Positions 33,250-43,520 of a stretch of 64,000 nt of DNA are shown here, one piece after another. This DNA is from Iris pallida (taxonomy: Eukaryota > Streptophyta > Magnoliopsida > Asparagales > Iridaceae). The position numbers and the translations under genes are program-made. The stretch is taken from contig JANAVB010031417.1 of NCBI GenBank assembly GCA_029216955.1, positions 14,439,717 to 14,503,716 on the forward strand, written 5' to 3'. Position 1 is the stretch's first letter, and each line of letters starts with the position of its first letter. The notes below the pieces were generated by a model. The model was given only the letters and a program-made list of their open reading frames with translations, searched no databases and was not told where the DNA came from.

Positions 33250-33643
33250 AAATTTTAAAAAAATATATTGTGTATTTTTTGTTATGATATGTGTCTGTGT
33301 TTACAGTGAATGTGAAATGCAGTGTTCGGAACCATCGATAGTTTCGATTACTGTTGTATGTGTTATCTTGGATAAAAATAGCAACAGTTCAGGGTGCACT
33401 TCTGAGAGCTTCATTTTCACGTCCTTCACTTTCTCGGGACGTTGTAAAGGTTCCCGAGAAGGTGAAGGACGTGAAGAGGAAGCTCTGAGAAGTGCACCCT
33501 GAACTGTTGCTCTTTCTATCCAAGATAAAACATAGAACAGTAAACGAAACTGTCGATGGTTCGAACATTGCACTTCACACACACTGTAAACACAGACACA
33601 CAGCATAACAAAAAAATCAATTATATTTTTTAAAAAAATTTTA
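33250..33643. repeat. Long near-perfect hairpin (about 390 bp) near the CACTA 3' end
   Basis: GTTATGATATGTGTCTGTGT (33281) pairs with ACACAGACACACAGCATAAC ending at 33609; pairing runs inward to TCCTTCACTTTCTCGGGA and its partner, closing on a loop of about 12 bases (33440-33451). The A/T-rich flanks extend the stem to about 33250 and 33643. Mismatches are scattered, about 12% by eye. Reading frames of 72 and 101 aa on both strands are mirror images caused by the stem. Confidence 0.9.
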
Positions 33644-33644
33644 T

Positions 33645-34074
33645 AATATCTGCGACGTATAGCGACGTTCTGCGACGTACTGCGACGAAACGTAGACGTC
33701 GCTATACGTCGCTAAATAGCGACGTAACGTCGCTAGATGTCACTAATATACGTCGCTAAATCTGTCGGTAGCCGTCGCTAAGTTGCCCACGTGGCTGCCA
33801 TGCCATGTCATCATATATAAAGTTTACAGCGTCGCAAGTGGTCGCTTTACGTCGTAATTTTGGCGACGTAGTGATACGTCGCTATCTGTCGTGAATTTTG
33901 TGACGTCTAGCGACAATGAACTCCGCGTCGCAAATAGCGACGTTCGGCGACTAAAGTGTCATCTGCGACTTGCCTATAAGCGACGTCCGGTATTTGTCGC
34001 TAAATACATCGCAAATTGGTTTTAGCGACGTATTTTCCTTATTTAGCTACGTCTCCTGACGTCGCCAAAATGGG
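33645..34074. repeat. Subterminal GCGACG/CGTCGC repeats of the CACTA element
   Basis: About nine GCGACG and nine CGTCGC copies, usually within AGCGACGT or ACGTCGCTA, in both orientations. In En/Spm elements such subterminal repeats bind the TNPA protein. High CpG content marks this as a likely methylation target. Confidence 0.85.
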
Positions 34075-34088
34075 TTATTTTAGTAGTG
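34075..34088. repeat. 3' terminal inverted repeat of the CACTA element
   Basis: TTATTTTAGTAGTG, complement CACTACTAAAATAA. ATG (34089-34091) follows, the expected 3-bp target-duplication position; the other copy is not in the window. Confidence 0.85.
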
Positions 34089-35462
34089 ATGGCCTAGGAA
34101 CTCCACGCGATCCAAGAAGAACTCGCACTTGGACAACTTCCCATACAGCTGCTCCCTCCTGAGAGTGTCCAACACAATCCTCAGGTGCTCCTCGTGCTCC
34201 TCTGGTGTCTTCGAATAGATGAGAATGTCATCAATGAAGACCACCACGAACTTGTCAAGATACTGATGAAATACCTTGTTCATCAAGTTCATAAATACCG
34301 CCGGGGCGTTGGTCAACCCAAACGGCATGACGGTATACTCATACTAGCCATAGCAGGTCCGAAAGGCAGTCTTCGGAATGTCATCCCGCTTCACCTTCAG
34401 CTGATGGTACCCGGTACGCAAGTCGATCTTCGAGAACACCCTCGTGCCGCTCAACTGGTCGAACAAGTCATCAATCCTCGGCAAAGGATACTTGTTCTTG
34501 ATGGTAAGGTTGTTGAGCGCCCTGTAATCAATGCACAGACGTACCGTACCATCCTTCTTGGGGACGAAAAGAACTGGCGCGCCCAAAGGTGAAGAACTAG
34601 ATCGAATAAAGCCCTTGTCCTCCAGCTCGTCGACCTGTCTCTTCAGCTCCGCTAACTCACTGTTGTTGATTCTATAGACGTGCTGGGAGATAGGCTCAGC
34701 GCCCGACACTAGGTCTATAGAAAACTCAACATTACGATCTGACGGCATCCCGGGCAGCTCCTCGGGAAATACATCCAAGAACTCAGCAATGAGTGGATGT
34801 GGCAACATCGGCCCCGCCAACAACGCTCCGTAGAATCCATCTCCTGGCTCTGATGTACCCCTGGTGAACTCATAATCCGACTCTCTCGGCGGCCTAAACA
34901 GAATCCTGCCCCCTCTGCAGTCGATGCTAGCGTGGTGCATGCTCAACCAGTCCATACCGAGTACCACATCGTAACTCGAAAGTGGCATTAATACGAGCAA
35001 ACACACACTCAGCTCCCGGCCTCTTAAAGAAACTCTTCGCCCCTTGCAAACATTATTAACTATGATGATGCCATTCCCAGTCATAATCTTGCAAGTCCTA
35101 CCAAGATATTCAGCAATAATATTGTGCCTAAGAGCAAAAGAAACAGACACAAAACTGTGCGTAGCACCAGAATCAAATAAGGCCAAAGCTGGAAAAGAAT
35201 CTAGCAGAATAGAACCTGCGACAACATCCGTAATAGGCTTCATCTCCTCGGGTGCAAGAGCAAAGGCTCTACCCTGACCACCCCTCTGCTGGCGGTGCTG
35301 AACAAACTGTTGCTGCTGAGTCGGAAGTGGACCTCGCTGCTGAGCTACCGGCACACTAGCTGGTGCCCTCTGAACGGGTGCCCTCTGAGCTGCTCCAGTA
35401 ACACGGGGGTTCTTGGGACACTCCCGCATCTGATGCCCAGCGGCACCACAAAAGAGACACAA
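34089..35462 (-). pseudogene. Protease and reverse transcriptase of the minus-strand Tekay/Del-like element, truncated
   Basis: From 35462: a zinc knuckle [14 protein letters not shown], Gln-rich linker, protease with [10 protein letters not shown] and [10 protein letters not shown], then RT with [32 protein letters not shown], a TAG near 34348, [12 protein letters not shown] and the catalytic FIDDIL. The RT stops within VEFLGH at 34089 where the CACTA begins. RNase H, integrase and chromodomain would lie to the left beyond the CACTA and are not in the window. Confidence 0.92.
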
Positions 35463-36700
35463 ACCCAGCCTCCTCCTGTAGAACTCAAAGAGGTGATCGG
35501 GCTTCTTACAGAAGTGGCACGGTGGATCATCCTGCCCCGGATGCTGCTGACCCCTCTAGACAGACGCTCTGGCCTGCCCCTGCTGCTGATGATGCTGGAA
35601 TGTCTGGTGCTGAAGCTGAGGGCGCTTAGCAGCCCCTGCGCTGCTACTGGCCCCCGAAAACAAATCACGATCCCTCTTCGACTTCAAGCCCCACTCCCTC
35701 TCCACCTTCCGAGCCTCCGCATAAACCTCTGCATATATCGTATAGAATGAAGGGATCAGGATCTTGATATCCCATGTCAATCCCTCCCGGAAGCGCTCTG
35801 CTTGGATCACCGGGTCACTCAACATGTACTCGGCGTATCGGCTCAGCCGGCCGAACTCCGTCGTATACTCCTCCACAGTTATCCCTCCCTGCTGCAGGTT
35901 CTAGAATGCCGCACTAGGCCGATCTTGTCCGTGGAAGAAAAGAACTTCTCTCTGAACAGGGCCCGAAACTCGGCCCAAGTGTGGCCCTCTCCTGCAAGAG
36001 CCGGCTCGTTTCGGAACCATGTCCGGGCAACATCTAACAGCTGCAAGCCAACCGCCTCAACCTTCAGGTCGTCTGCCAGGCGAAAGGCCCTCATCTGGTG
36101 CTCGATATCCTCGAGCCAGTCATCACCATAAATAATGCCCTTGGTCCCCTTGAAATCTCTCAGACCCCGCTTCTTGAAAGCCTAGATATCCCCGATCTTC
36201 TACTGCTGCTGCTGTACCTCCCTCTGTGGAGCCCCACGCTCTACTGCCGCCATAGCCAACCTGTGTGCATCCTCCATACCCTGGCACATGGCCTCTGTCT
36301 ACCTCAACTGAGCCTCATGCTGGGCCTGCTGGGACTCCGGCACCTGCTGAAAGAATGCGAGCATCTGCCCCATATCTGTAGGCAGAGAAGGCAACTGAGG
36401 AATAGCTCCTATCATCACCGAAGGAGTCCCCTGCTGAGGAGGAAGAACGCCCCCGACAGCTCCCGCCGTAGCCCCCGGCACTGCGGAAAGAGCACCCGCA
36501 ATGGCCCCAGGGACGGTCATCGAGAGCGCCGGAGGAGTACCCCCGAGAGCCCCAACAGAAGTCTCATCTGCAGGAGAAGTGACCGGAGCCTGTCCGCCAG
36601 AGGTAGCAGACCTCTCCGTCTCTCCGTGCTCCTCACCGGGAGAATGAGTCATAACCATCCTGGAGACAGATTGAAAAGAAGATATCAATATGGCACATGA
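35463..36700 (-). pseudogene. Gag of the minus-strand Tekay/Del-like element, decayed
   Basis: Starts MVMTHSPGEEHGETER at 36653 (or an upstream Met at 36688), then a Pro/Ala/Gly-rich segment, a gag core with LEDIEHQMRAFRLADDLKVE and AEFRALFREKFF, then VEEYTTEFGRLSRYAEYML and FREGLTWDIKI. A second CxxC (CHFCKKPDH) comes before the zinc knuckle. TAG stops lie at about 36300, 36183 and 35560, and a frameshift near 35930. The capsid protein is not made from this copy. Confidence 0.85.
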
Positions 36701-36914
36701 AGGACAATATCAAAGGAGGATAGCTAGAATGCAGTAAATCAATATCAAAGACGATAAGCAAGATAAGCAAGGAAAGATCCTACTGTGATTGAGTACTCTT
36801 CGCCTACTACCTCCTATGTGTAACACAGGCTCGTAGTCAACACTCTAAGACGAGTGCCGCTACGACATCGCACTAATTGCGACTTCAGGACCTGCGTGGG
36901 CCACCACTAAAACG
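36701..36914 (-). other. Leader of the Tekay-like element
   Basis: Between 5' LTR and gag. The bases after the LTR end read CGTTTTAGTGGTGGCCCACG on the minus strand; no standard tRNA-Met primer site is recognised, so the priming tRNA is not assigned. Confidence 0.5.
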
Positions 36915-39152
36915 TGTCACGACCCGCACCCGCTATAAGGGCACGTGTACGTGACAACGCCCAGCCCTCACCGGAAAAACAGCGTGAAACGCTGTAGGTT
37001 TTCTACTCTAACAACAGTTTATATATATATCAAAACATGTCGAGAATATGGTCAACTCCGAACGGAGGACAAACAATGAATATATATGAGTGCTCAATCA
37101 CAACTCTAAGATGATAAAGTAAAGACTGAAAGATAAAGACAACAAGACGATAAAATATAACATGTCAAGTCCAAACACAAATAATATACAAGTCCAGTCT
37201 CTAATACAATCCAAATATAATACAGTCTCAAAAGTAACTGGAGACAAGGTCCAGTACAAAAGACCTACTCTAGCTAAGCAAGTGGTAAAGTCTCGTCAGG
37301 CGGAGCTAAGCCCTGCGGGACCAAGTCTAAGCCCACTACATCATCCGGACCGTAGTAGGTACTGCAATCTCCCTCGTCTGCATCTGTAATATTTTGTCAA
37401 CATATTCGGTCAGGATGGAACGAGTACATATATCTAATAACAGATCTCAAGATAGAATAAAAGCTATAAGACTGTAAATAGAGCATATACAATGAATTAT
37501 GGAGTGTACATGTATGTATCATGGCATGGTAAGCTGTAGAGCTAGCGCTAGAACAAGAAAATAGAACGGGATTATGGTATGTACACAAGTCAAGGAAAGC
37601 CATATGTCCAATGTGTGTGAGTAGTAGTTTCAGCTTGTGATCGGCTTGGGTACCTGTCAAGAACTGGCCTGGCAAGTCATATGTACGGTATATGACTCAC
37701 ACTGTTCGGGAATACGGGATGGATCTGATCACAAGCATACGCTACTACTCACCCTACCCCAACTGGTAGAATGGATCCAAACAGGACACGTCACTGCACA
37801 GGATTCTAATGAGAAGGTCGCGAACCTTCTCTAGAATCAGTGACCATATATTGAGCAAGAGCTACAAGGGAGCTTGCACAATACATCCCAACCTAAGAAG
37901 GAGAAACATCTCTCGTCGGGATCCAGGAATACCAATCCGTGAGAACCATGTGTCAGGAATAAGCATATCTACACTAAGTACATGAATCATAACAGTTATC
38001 ATAAATTGGGAATAAGTATCAGAGAATGTACTCGCATGTAAGATGATAAAATATGTCAACCGGATCCACTGCAGTGTCTCGAGGACCTATAGAGAACAAG
38101 ACGTATCAATACTAAGTTTAAGAAGTAAAGTTAAATCAAATTAAATACTATTAATTCATTCTAGGTCAAGACATGTCTAGTTGGGTCAATCATGGTCATG
38201 GGAGAACATTGGAAATCAATCCGAATCAAACTAGGTCGAAAATTGACTTACCGTTGACTTTTGGTCAACGGGTCAACTCTGGTCAACTATAGGTCAACCC
38301 TAGGTCACTGGTGACTAATAGTTGACTTTTGGTCAACCGTCCAAGTTAAAAGGAATTTGGGACTAAATTGGGTAAAGTATTGACCCATAGTTGACTTTTG
38401 GTCTAAAAAGTCAACCGTGGTCAACCGAGGTCAAGACTAGGTCTAGACAGCTATTTCTAATCATTACCAACCTCTACAACCCATAACCAAGTCCATCTTG
38501 GACTTCGAAATCCGAATCTTGGCCGTAGGCCAATATCCTATTTTACCCTTTAAAAAGGTAAAATTCTAACTTAGGCAATTACCAAGTTAGCCTACCTACG
38601 CTTGATATTTTGACCCGAGCTCCCTAGGGTAGTATGATACTAGCCTATAGGTTCATTACCTACCAAAATACCTAGGTAGAGTGGACGTCTAGTCCATCTT
38701 ACGGCCTATTGCCGATATCTTGAATAAATCAAGATACGTAATGGTACGGCGCGATACCGGCGCCCTACAACCCCGATTTCCACTCGGAAGCCTATCCGCA
38801 AAGTCTAATTCACGTATTCTAGGTCTCCCCCAAGTTTTATCGCGTTCCGATACTCGGAGCTCGATTTCGCCCTCTAACTCGATCTCCCCCAAATTCTATT
38901 TCCTATTCTAATTCTTCTTCTTCTAATTTCTTCCTATTCCTCTAATCCTTCTTCTTCTAATTTCCTTCTTCTCTTTCTTACTCTAATTCCTTATCCTTTT
39001 CCTTCTCATTCCTTTTCTACTTCCTAATTCTAATTTCTTCTCTTTTCTATTTCTTCTCCTTCTTACCTTCTAGTTTCCTCTTCTTCTTCTAATCTCTTCT
39101 TCTTTTCTCATTCTCTCATTCTTCTTACTCTACTCATCATTCTTCTTATTCT

Positions 39153-39281
<129 letters not shown>

Positions 39282-39480
39282 ATTGGGGTGTTTAAGGGGT
39301 AAAGGGGGGCTGAATAGGGGGGGACTGCTGCCCTGCTGCTACTGCTGTTTGCTCCTACTGCTGCAGCTGCGCATGCTGCTGCTGCTGCTACAGTTGCTTC
39401 TCTTCTTCTTCTTCTTTTACTTCTCCTCCTACTTCTCCTTCTACTCCCACTCTCTCTATATATATATATATATCTATATG

Positions 39481-39548
<68 letters not shown>

Positions 39549-39805
39549 ACACACACACATATCTCTATATATATATATACATTCACACACACATATCCAT
39601 ATACATATAAATACATACACATACACATATCTATATATATATATAAATACAAACACACACACACACCCTCACTCAAACACTCTCTCACACAAACACAAAC
39701 ACAAACACACACTCTCACCACCACTCTCACTCATACACCACCACCACCATTCTCTACATTCCTCTACACACACACATATAATTACATAGACACTCACTCA
39801 CAAAT

Positions 39806-39883
<78 letters not shown>

Positions 39884-40157
39884 CTCCTTATATATAAAAA
39901 CCCTTAATAATATCTAACCTAGATTTCTAGGGAATCCTACCAATTCTAGGGGCAAAGTGTAGAGAATCCTCTTCTCTACACTTATTGTGAAGACATTAAA
40001 TGCAAAGAGCAATAAATAGAGAATTTAATGGCTTACCTAAATTAGGTTTCCTTGGAGAAGAAAGGAGCTTGGAGGAAAGAAATGAAATTTGAGAGAGGGA
40101 GAGAGTTACTTAGTGAAGAAGAAAGGGGGGGTGCTCCTATATGTGGCCGGCCATGGT

Positions 40158-40185
<28 letters not shown>
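40158..40185. repeat. Poly-G run of about 28 bases
   Basis: Homopolymer within the LTR, after GGCCGGCCATGGT. Length may be affected by sequencing error. Confidence 0.9.
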
Positions 40186-40188
<3 letters not shown>

Positions 40189-40557
40189 TTGGGTTTTGGG
40201 TGAGATCCAATAACCCTCCAAACCCATTAGACTTAGGTTGGGTTGGGTTCGGTTTGTTTCGGTTTGTTTCGGTCTAATTTAATTTACTAATTAAGCTCTA
40301 AAATGACTAATTAAGCCATAGAAATAGGGTTTATGATTTCTAGCCTAATTATGATGGTATGTGGGCAAAGTCCAGCTAGTATGTGGGTTCCACTAGTGTC
40401 CAGGCTACCCGGATCTCCAACTTAAGTCCAAATTGGATAAAATTCAAACCAAATCAGATAAATCCCAAAAAATCATATAAAATCAAATAAAATTTCTAAA
40501 AATTATAAAACTAAAAAAATGACGAAAATACCCCTAATTCAAAAACTGGGGATGACA

Positions 40558-40700
40558 ATTCAGTTTGTAGGACTGCCAGAAAATTGGACAGTCCTTTATT
40601 TCACATGTTGTGACTTAGGACTGCCCAGTTTTCTGGCAGTCCATTCAGTTTGTAGGACTGCCAGAAAATTGGGTAGTCCTGGTCGACGTAGAGTTTTTTC
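40558..40700. repeat. Palindromic and direct repeats GGACTGCCAGAAAATTGG
   Basis: GGACTGCCAGAAAATTGGAC with AGTCC at 40570-40594 is inverted at 40618-40642 and repeated directly at 40655-40679, each in a CAGTTTGTA context. The unit itself is an imperfect palindrome (GGACTG...CAGTCC). It directly abuts the LTR end, so it may be the interrupted insertion target. Source element unknown. Confidence 0.75.
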
Positions 40701-41485
40701 GTTCGTGCATACTTGATTTTAATTTAAATGGATAATTTCCCACTCCGAATGTAGTTTAATTCAAATGGGCTACAGACAATTGAAATAAACAATGTAATGG
40801 ATGCTTGAATTTTTCAATTTAGTTTCTAGGATTTTGGAAACAAATAGAGAAAGAATTTGGGTGCCATCGATCTCCTTGAGAAGGAAATTTGGAAGAGAAG
40901 AGGAAGAAGAAGAGAAAATTTCTATGGTGGAAGAAATTTCTAGGAAATTTCAAAAATGGAGAAATGGTGGAGGAGAAGAGGAAGAAGAAGAAGAGAGGAG
41001 TTAGGGTTTAGGAAGAGAGAAAAAATTTTGCAAATGAGAGAAAAAATTTGGGTTTGGGGGAATTTCACTTTGGGACAGCCCTAGATTAAAAAAATGGGCT
41101 GTCCTAAGTAAAACACACAAAAATATGGGCTAGCCCTGATCAAAAACTGAAGTGCCTTTATAAAGAACCTTTAATTATTAGCTGTAGTTATTGTGGTCGA
41201 TGATGTACTACTTTCTATTTCAATTATATATACTAGTAAATGCACGCTCTTTGCACGTATAATAATGTATAATAAGAATATTATTTAACTCTAGTTAAAC
41301 ATCTTTTCTAGCTCATGTGATTAAGGAGCAAGATATATTTCTTGTTTGGTTGAGTTCGATTCTCTATGTTGACAATTTTTTACTTTTTTAACAATTTTTT
41401 ACATAATTTATTTTTTAAATAAAATGGACCGTGATATAATGACAGCTTAGACGGCTCACTTTTGAGCCGTTTTGAAATCTCATTA

Positions 41486-41541
<56 letters not shown>

Positions 41542-41664
41542 ATTTTTACTGAGAGCATAAATTTTTTACAAAATTATACGTACAGCATAAATTTTCACAA
41601 ATTTATAAATAGAGCATAGGAACGCCTTTCCGAAGGACGTACATTCTTCTCTAAAAATAAATAA
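40701..41664. other. Non-coding flank, purine-rich, with (TA)n
   Basis: GA-rich tract at 40850-41010, inverted GGGACAGCCC/GGGCTGTCC at 41073-41106, then ACTAGTAAATGCACGCTCTTTG at about 41232, a motif common in plant repeat DNA, and a (TA)n run at about 41496-41538. No gene seen. Confidence 0.6.
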
Positions 41665-41974
41665 ATATTATTTGGCTCACGGAATCTCCGGGTTGGGAAA
41701 GGAAAGTAATTACTTTCCTATGTTTTGGTGCCAAAGGAATTGAGGAGGAAAGGAAAGTGATTTCCAATGGAAGGGAAATTAGGGGGGAAAGTGATTCCAT
41801 CCATCCAAGTAAGGAATCACTTTCCCACATTAAAGTAATCACTTTCCTTTTCAAATTCCTTGGCATTTTCAAACATCGAAAAGGAAAATCAATGGAAAAT
41901 AAAATTTTCCAAAGGAAAGGAAATGACAAGGAATTGATTTCATTTCCCTTCCATTCCGCGAACCAAACGAGGCC
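41665..41974. mobile_element. Tourist-like MITE, 5' end worn
   Basis: Ends CCGCGAACCAAACGAGGCC; the left end TTGGCTCACGGAATC is the decayed mirror. GGAAAG/CTTTCC stretches fill the inside. It shares its TAA flank with the next element. Confidence 0.65.
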
Positions 41975-41977
41975 TAA

Positions 41978-42387
41978 GGCCTCGTTTGGTTCACGGATTC
42001 AAGGAAGTAGGAAAGGAAAGTTGTTCCTTTTTTTTGTTTGGTAACCACAAATTTGGAAATCAATTTCCTCACAAAGGAAAAAATTGGAGGGAATATGGTT
42101 CCACTCATGACCCATGGGATTGATTTTTCCTCCTCCTTTTCCAACATTTATTACAAAAGTTATGACAAAAGTAACAATGTGTTATTGCTTATTTTACCAT
42201 TAATGTTAATTTTCATAATATTATTTTTATTTTATATGTAAGGATATTATTGGAACATTGCTATATTTTTGCTTTCCTTTTCTGCACCAACCAAACAACG
42301 AAAAGAAAATGTGACAGAAATCCTACTTTCTCATTCCCATGAAAAATACAAAGAAATACATTTCCTTTCCGTGAACCAAACGAGGCC
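41978..42387. mobile_element. Tourist-like (PIF/Harbinger) MITE, complete
   Basis: Terminal inverted repeats GGCCTCGTTTGGTTCACGG and CCGTGAACCAAACGAGGCC, with TAA at 41975-41977 and 42388-42390 as a perfect 3-bp target duplication. 410 bp, no coding capacity. Confidence 0.9.
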
Positions 42388-42705
42388 TAAGAGTAAGAAC
42401 AAAGGGAGAAGCTTCTTTCAATAGAATCATTTTGTTTAGCATTAATATGGGGTTGATTGAGAAGTTCTTTTGCATATATTTTTTCCCCATAATTGAAGCA
42501 TCCAAATTGAGTAATTAATATTTGGAGAAAATAGCATATTGTCACTATTCTTAAACTTTTATGTGGAATAATATTATTCATGCAACAAAATCATTCCTCC
42601 TTATATGACAGATGACGTAATATTTGATGTGACAACTGTTATAAAAAAACTAATTTTTTAATTTAATATTAAAATTAACGTAAACATTTAAATTTAAATT
42701 AAAAA
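42388..42705. other. AT-rich flank of the MULE
   Basis: No feature recognised; very A/T-rich towards 42640-42705, where a candidate MULE target duplication AAATTAAAA lies (42696-42704). Confidence 0.5.
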
Positions 42706-43120
42706 TTACAGAAATTTTCATACAGAGTAAAGAATTTTAAGAAAATTGTGAAAAAAGTAATAAGTTTGAAAAAATTGCAGTTGGAGTAAAGAAACAACAT
42801 CGTCGATGGCGTGTGCTGATCCAAAGAAGAGGAGCGGCCCTCACACGCCATGGGAGATGGCCTATCCCCTTGGCCCCACGAGCCCCACCACCACACGCCA
42901 TCATGGATGGCCTATCTAACACATGCCATAATGGATGGCCCCCACCACACGCCATCATAGATGGCCTATCTACCACACGCCATCATGGATGGCCAATCCC
43001 CTTGCCACGCCATCATGCCCACCACCACTACACGCCATGGGTGATGGCCTATCCCTGGACACGCCACCATATGTGGCCCCCACACGTTGTCATCACTCAT
43101 TCACACACCATAATGCATTA
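42706..43120 (+). repeat. Left MULE terminal inverted repeat with CACGCCAT array
   Basis: First about 100 bases are the core inverted repeat; 42800-43080 holds at least six units of the type ACACGCCATCATGGATGGCC with spacers of variable length. Confidence 0.8.
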
Positions 43121-43329
43121 GTGGAGTATGGGAGTGTCGTGTAGCCAACGGCTAGTGTCAGGATGTGCGCGCCACCAATGGTGGCGTGCTGACACACCAA
43201 CGGCTCCCCACAAACGGCTACATTCCAAATTCTCTTTCCTCCTCCTATTTATTGCAATGCTTGACACTCTCTCTCTATACAAACACATTACTCTTTCTCC
43301 TATCTCTCTCTCACAGAAGCACGAAGCTT

Positions 43330-43485
43330 GGAAGCTCCAACTCCTCACAGAAGCTAGTATCTCCCGCTCACAAGCTTCCAACTACTCAAGCTTCCAACTA
43401 CTCACGAAAGCTAGTCTCTCCCTCTTACAAGCTTCCAACTCCACACGGAAGCTAGTCTTTCCCTCTTACAAGCTCTCGCTCTTTA
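43330..43485 (+). repeat. About three imperfect tandem repeats in the transposase 5' leader
   Basis: Units like CACGAAAGCTAGTCTCTCCC followed by TCTTACAAGCTTCCAACT, about 45-50 bp each, just before the transposase ATG. Confidence 0.7.
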
Positions 43486-43520
43486 TTAGATAAAAATTAT
43501 CAAAGTTCTTTTTTTTCCTC

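Larger units (their letters stand above)
24839..34088 (+). mobile_element. CACTA (En/Spm) transposon, 5' part not in window
   Basis: Contains a TNP2-type transposase gene (27241-30844), a second transposon gene with a Ptta/En-Spm domain (31005-32974), a long hairpin, GCGACG subterminal repeats and the 3' terminus CACTACTAAAATAA (minus strand) at 34075-34088. It lies inside the RT of the minus-strand Tekay element. No CACTA terminus occurs between 24839 and 27240, so the 5' end is probably beyond the left window edge, behind the plus-strand Tekay insertion; a simple truncation is the alternative. Both genes carry stops. Confidence 0.82.

Noticed and set aside
33284..33606. 72-aa and 101-aa frames on opposite strands as genes
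   Set aside because: They mirror each other across the hairpin.
33250..33643. Identification of the hairpin as miR820
   Set aside because: The stem does not resemble the miR820 sequence as I recall it; only the position in a CACTA is similar.
39283..39789. 168-aa frame with Ile/Tyr repeats and similar minus frames
   Set aside because: Produced by (TA)n and (CA)n repeats within the LTR.
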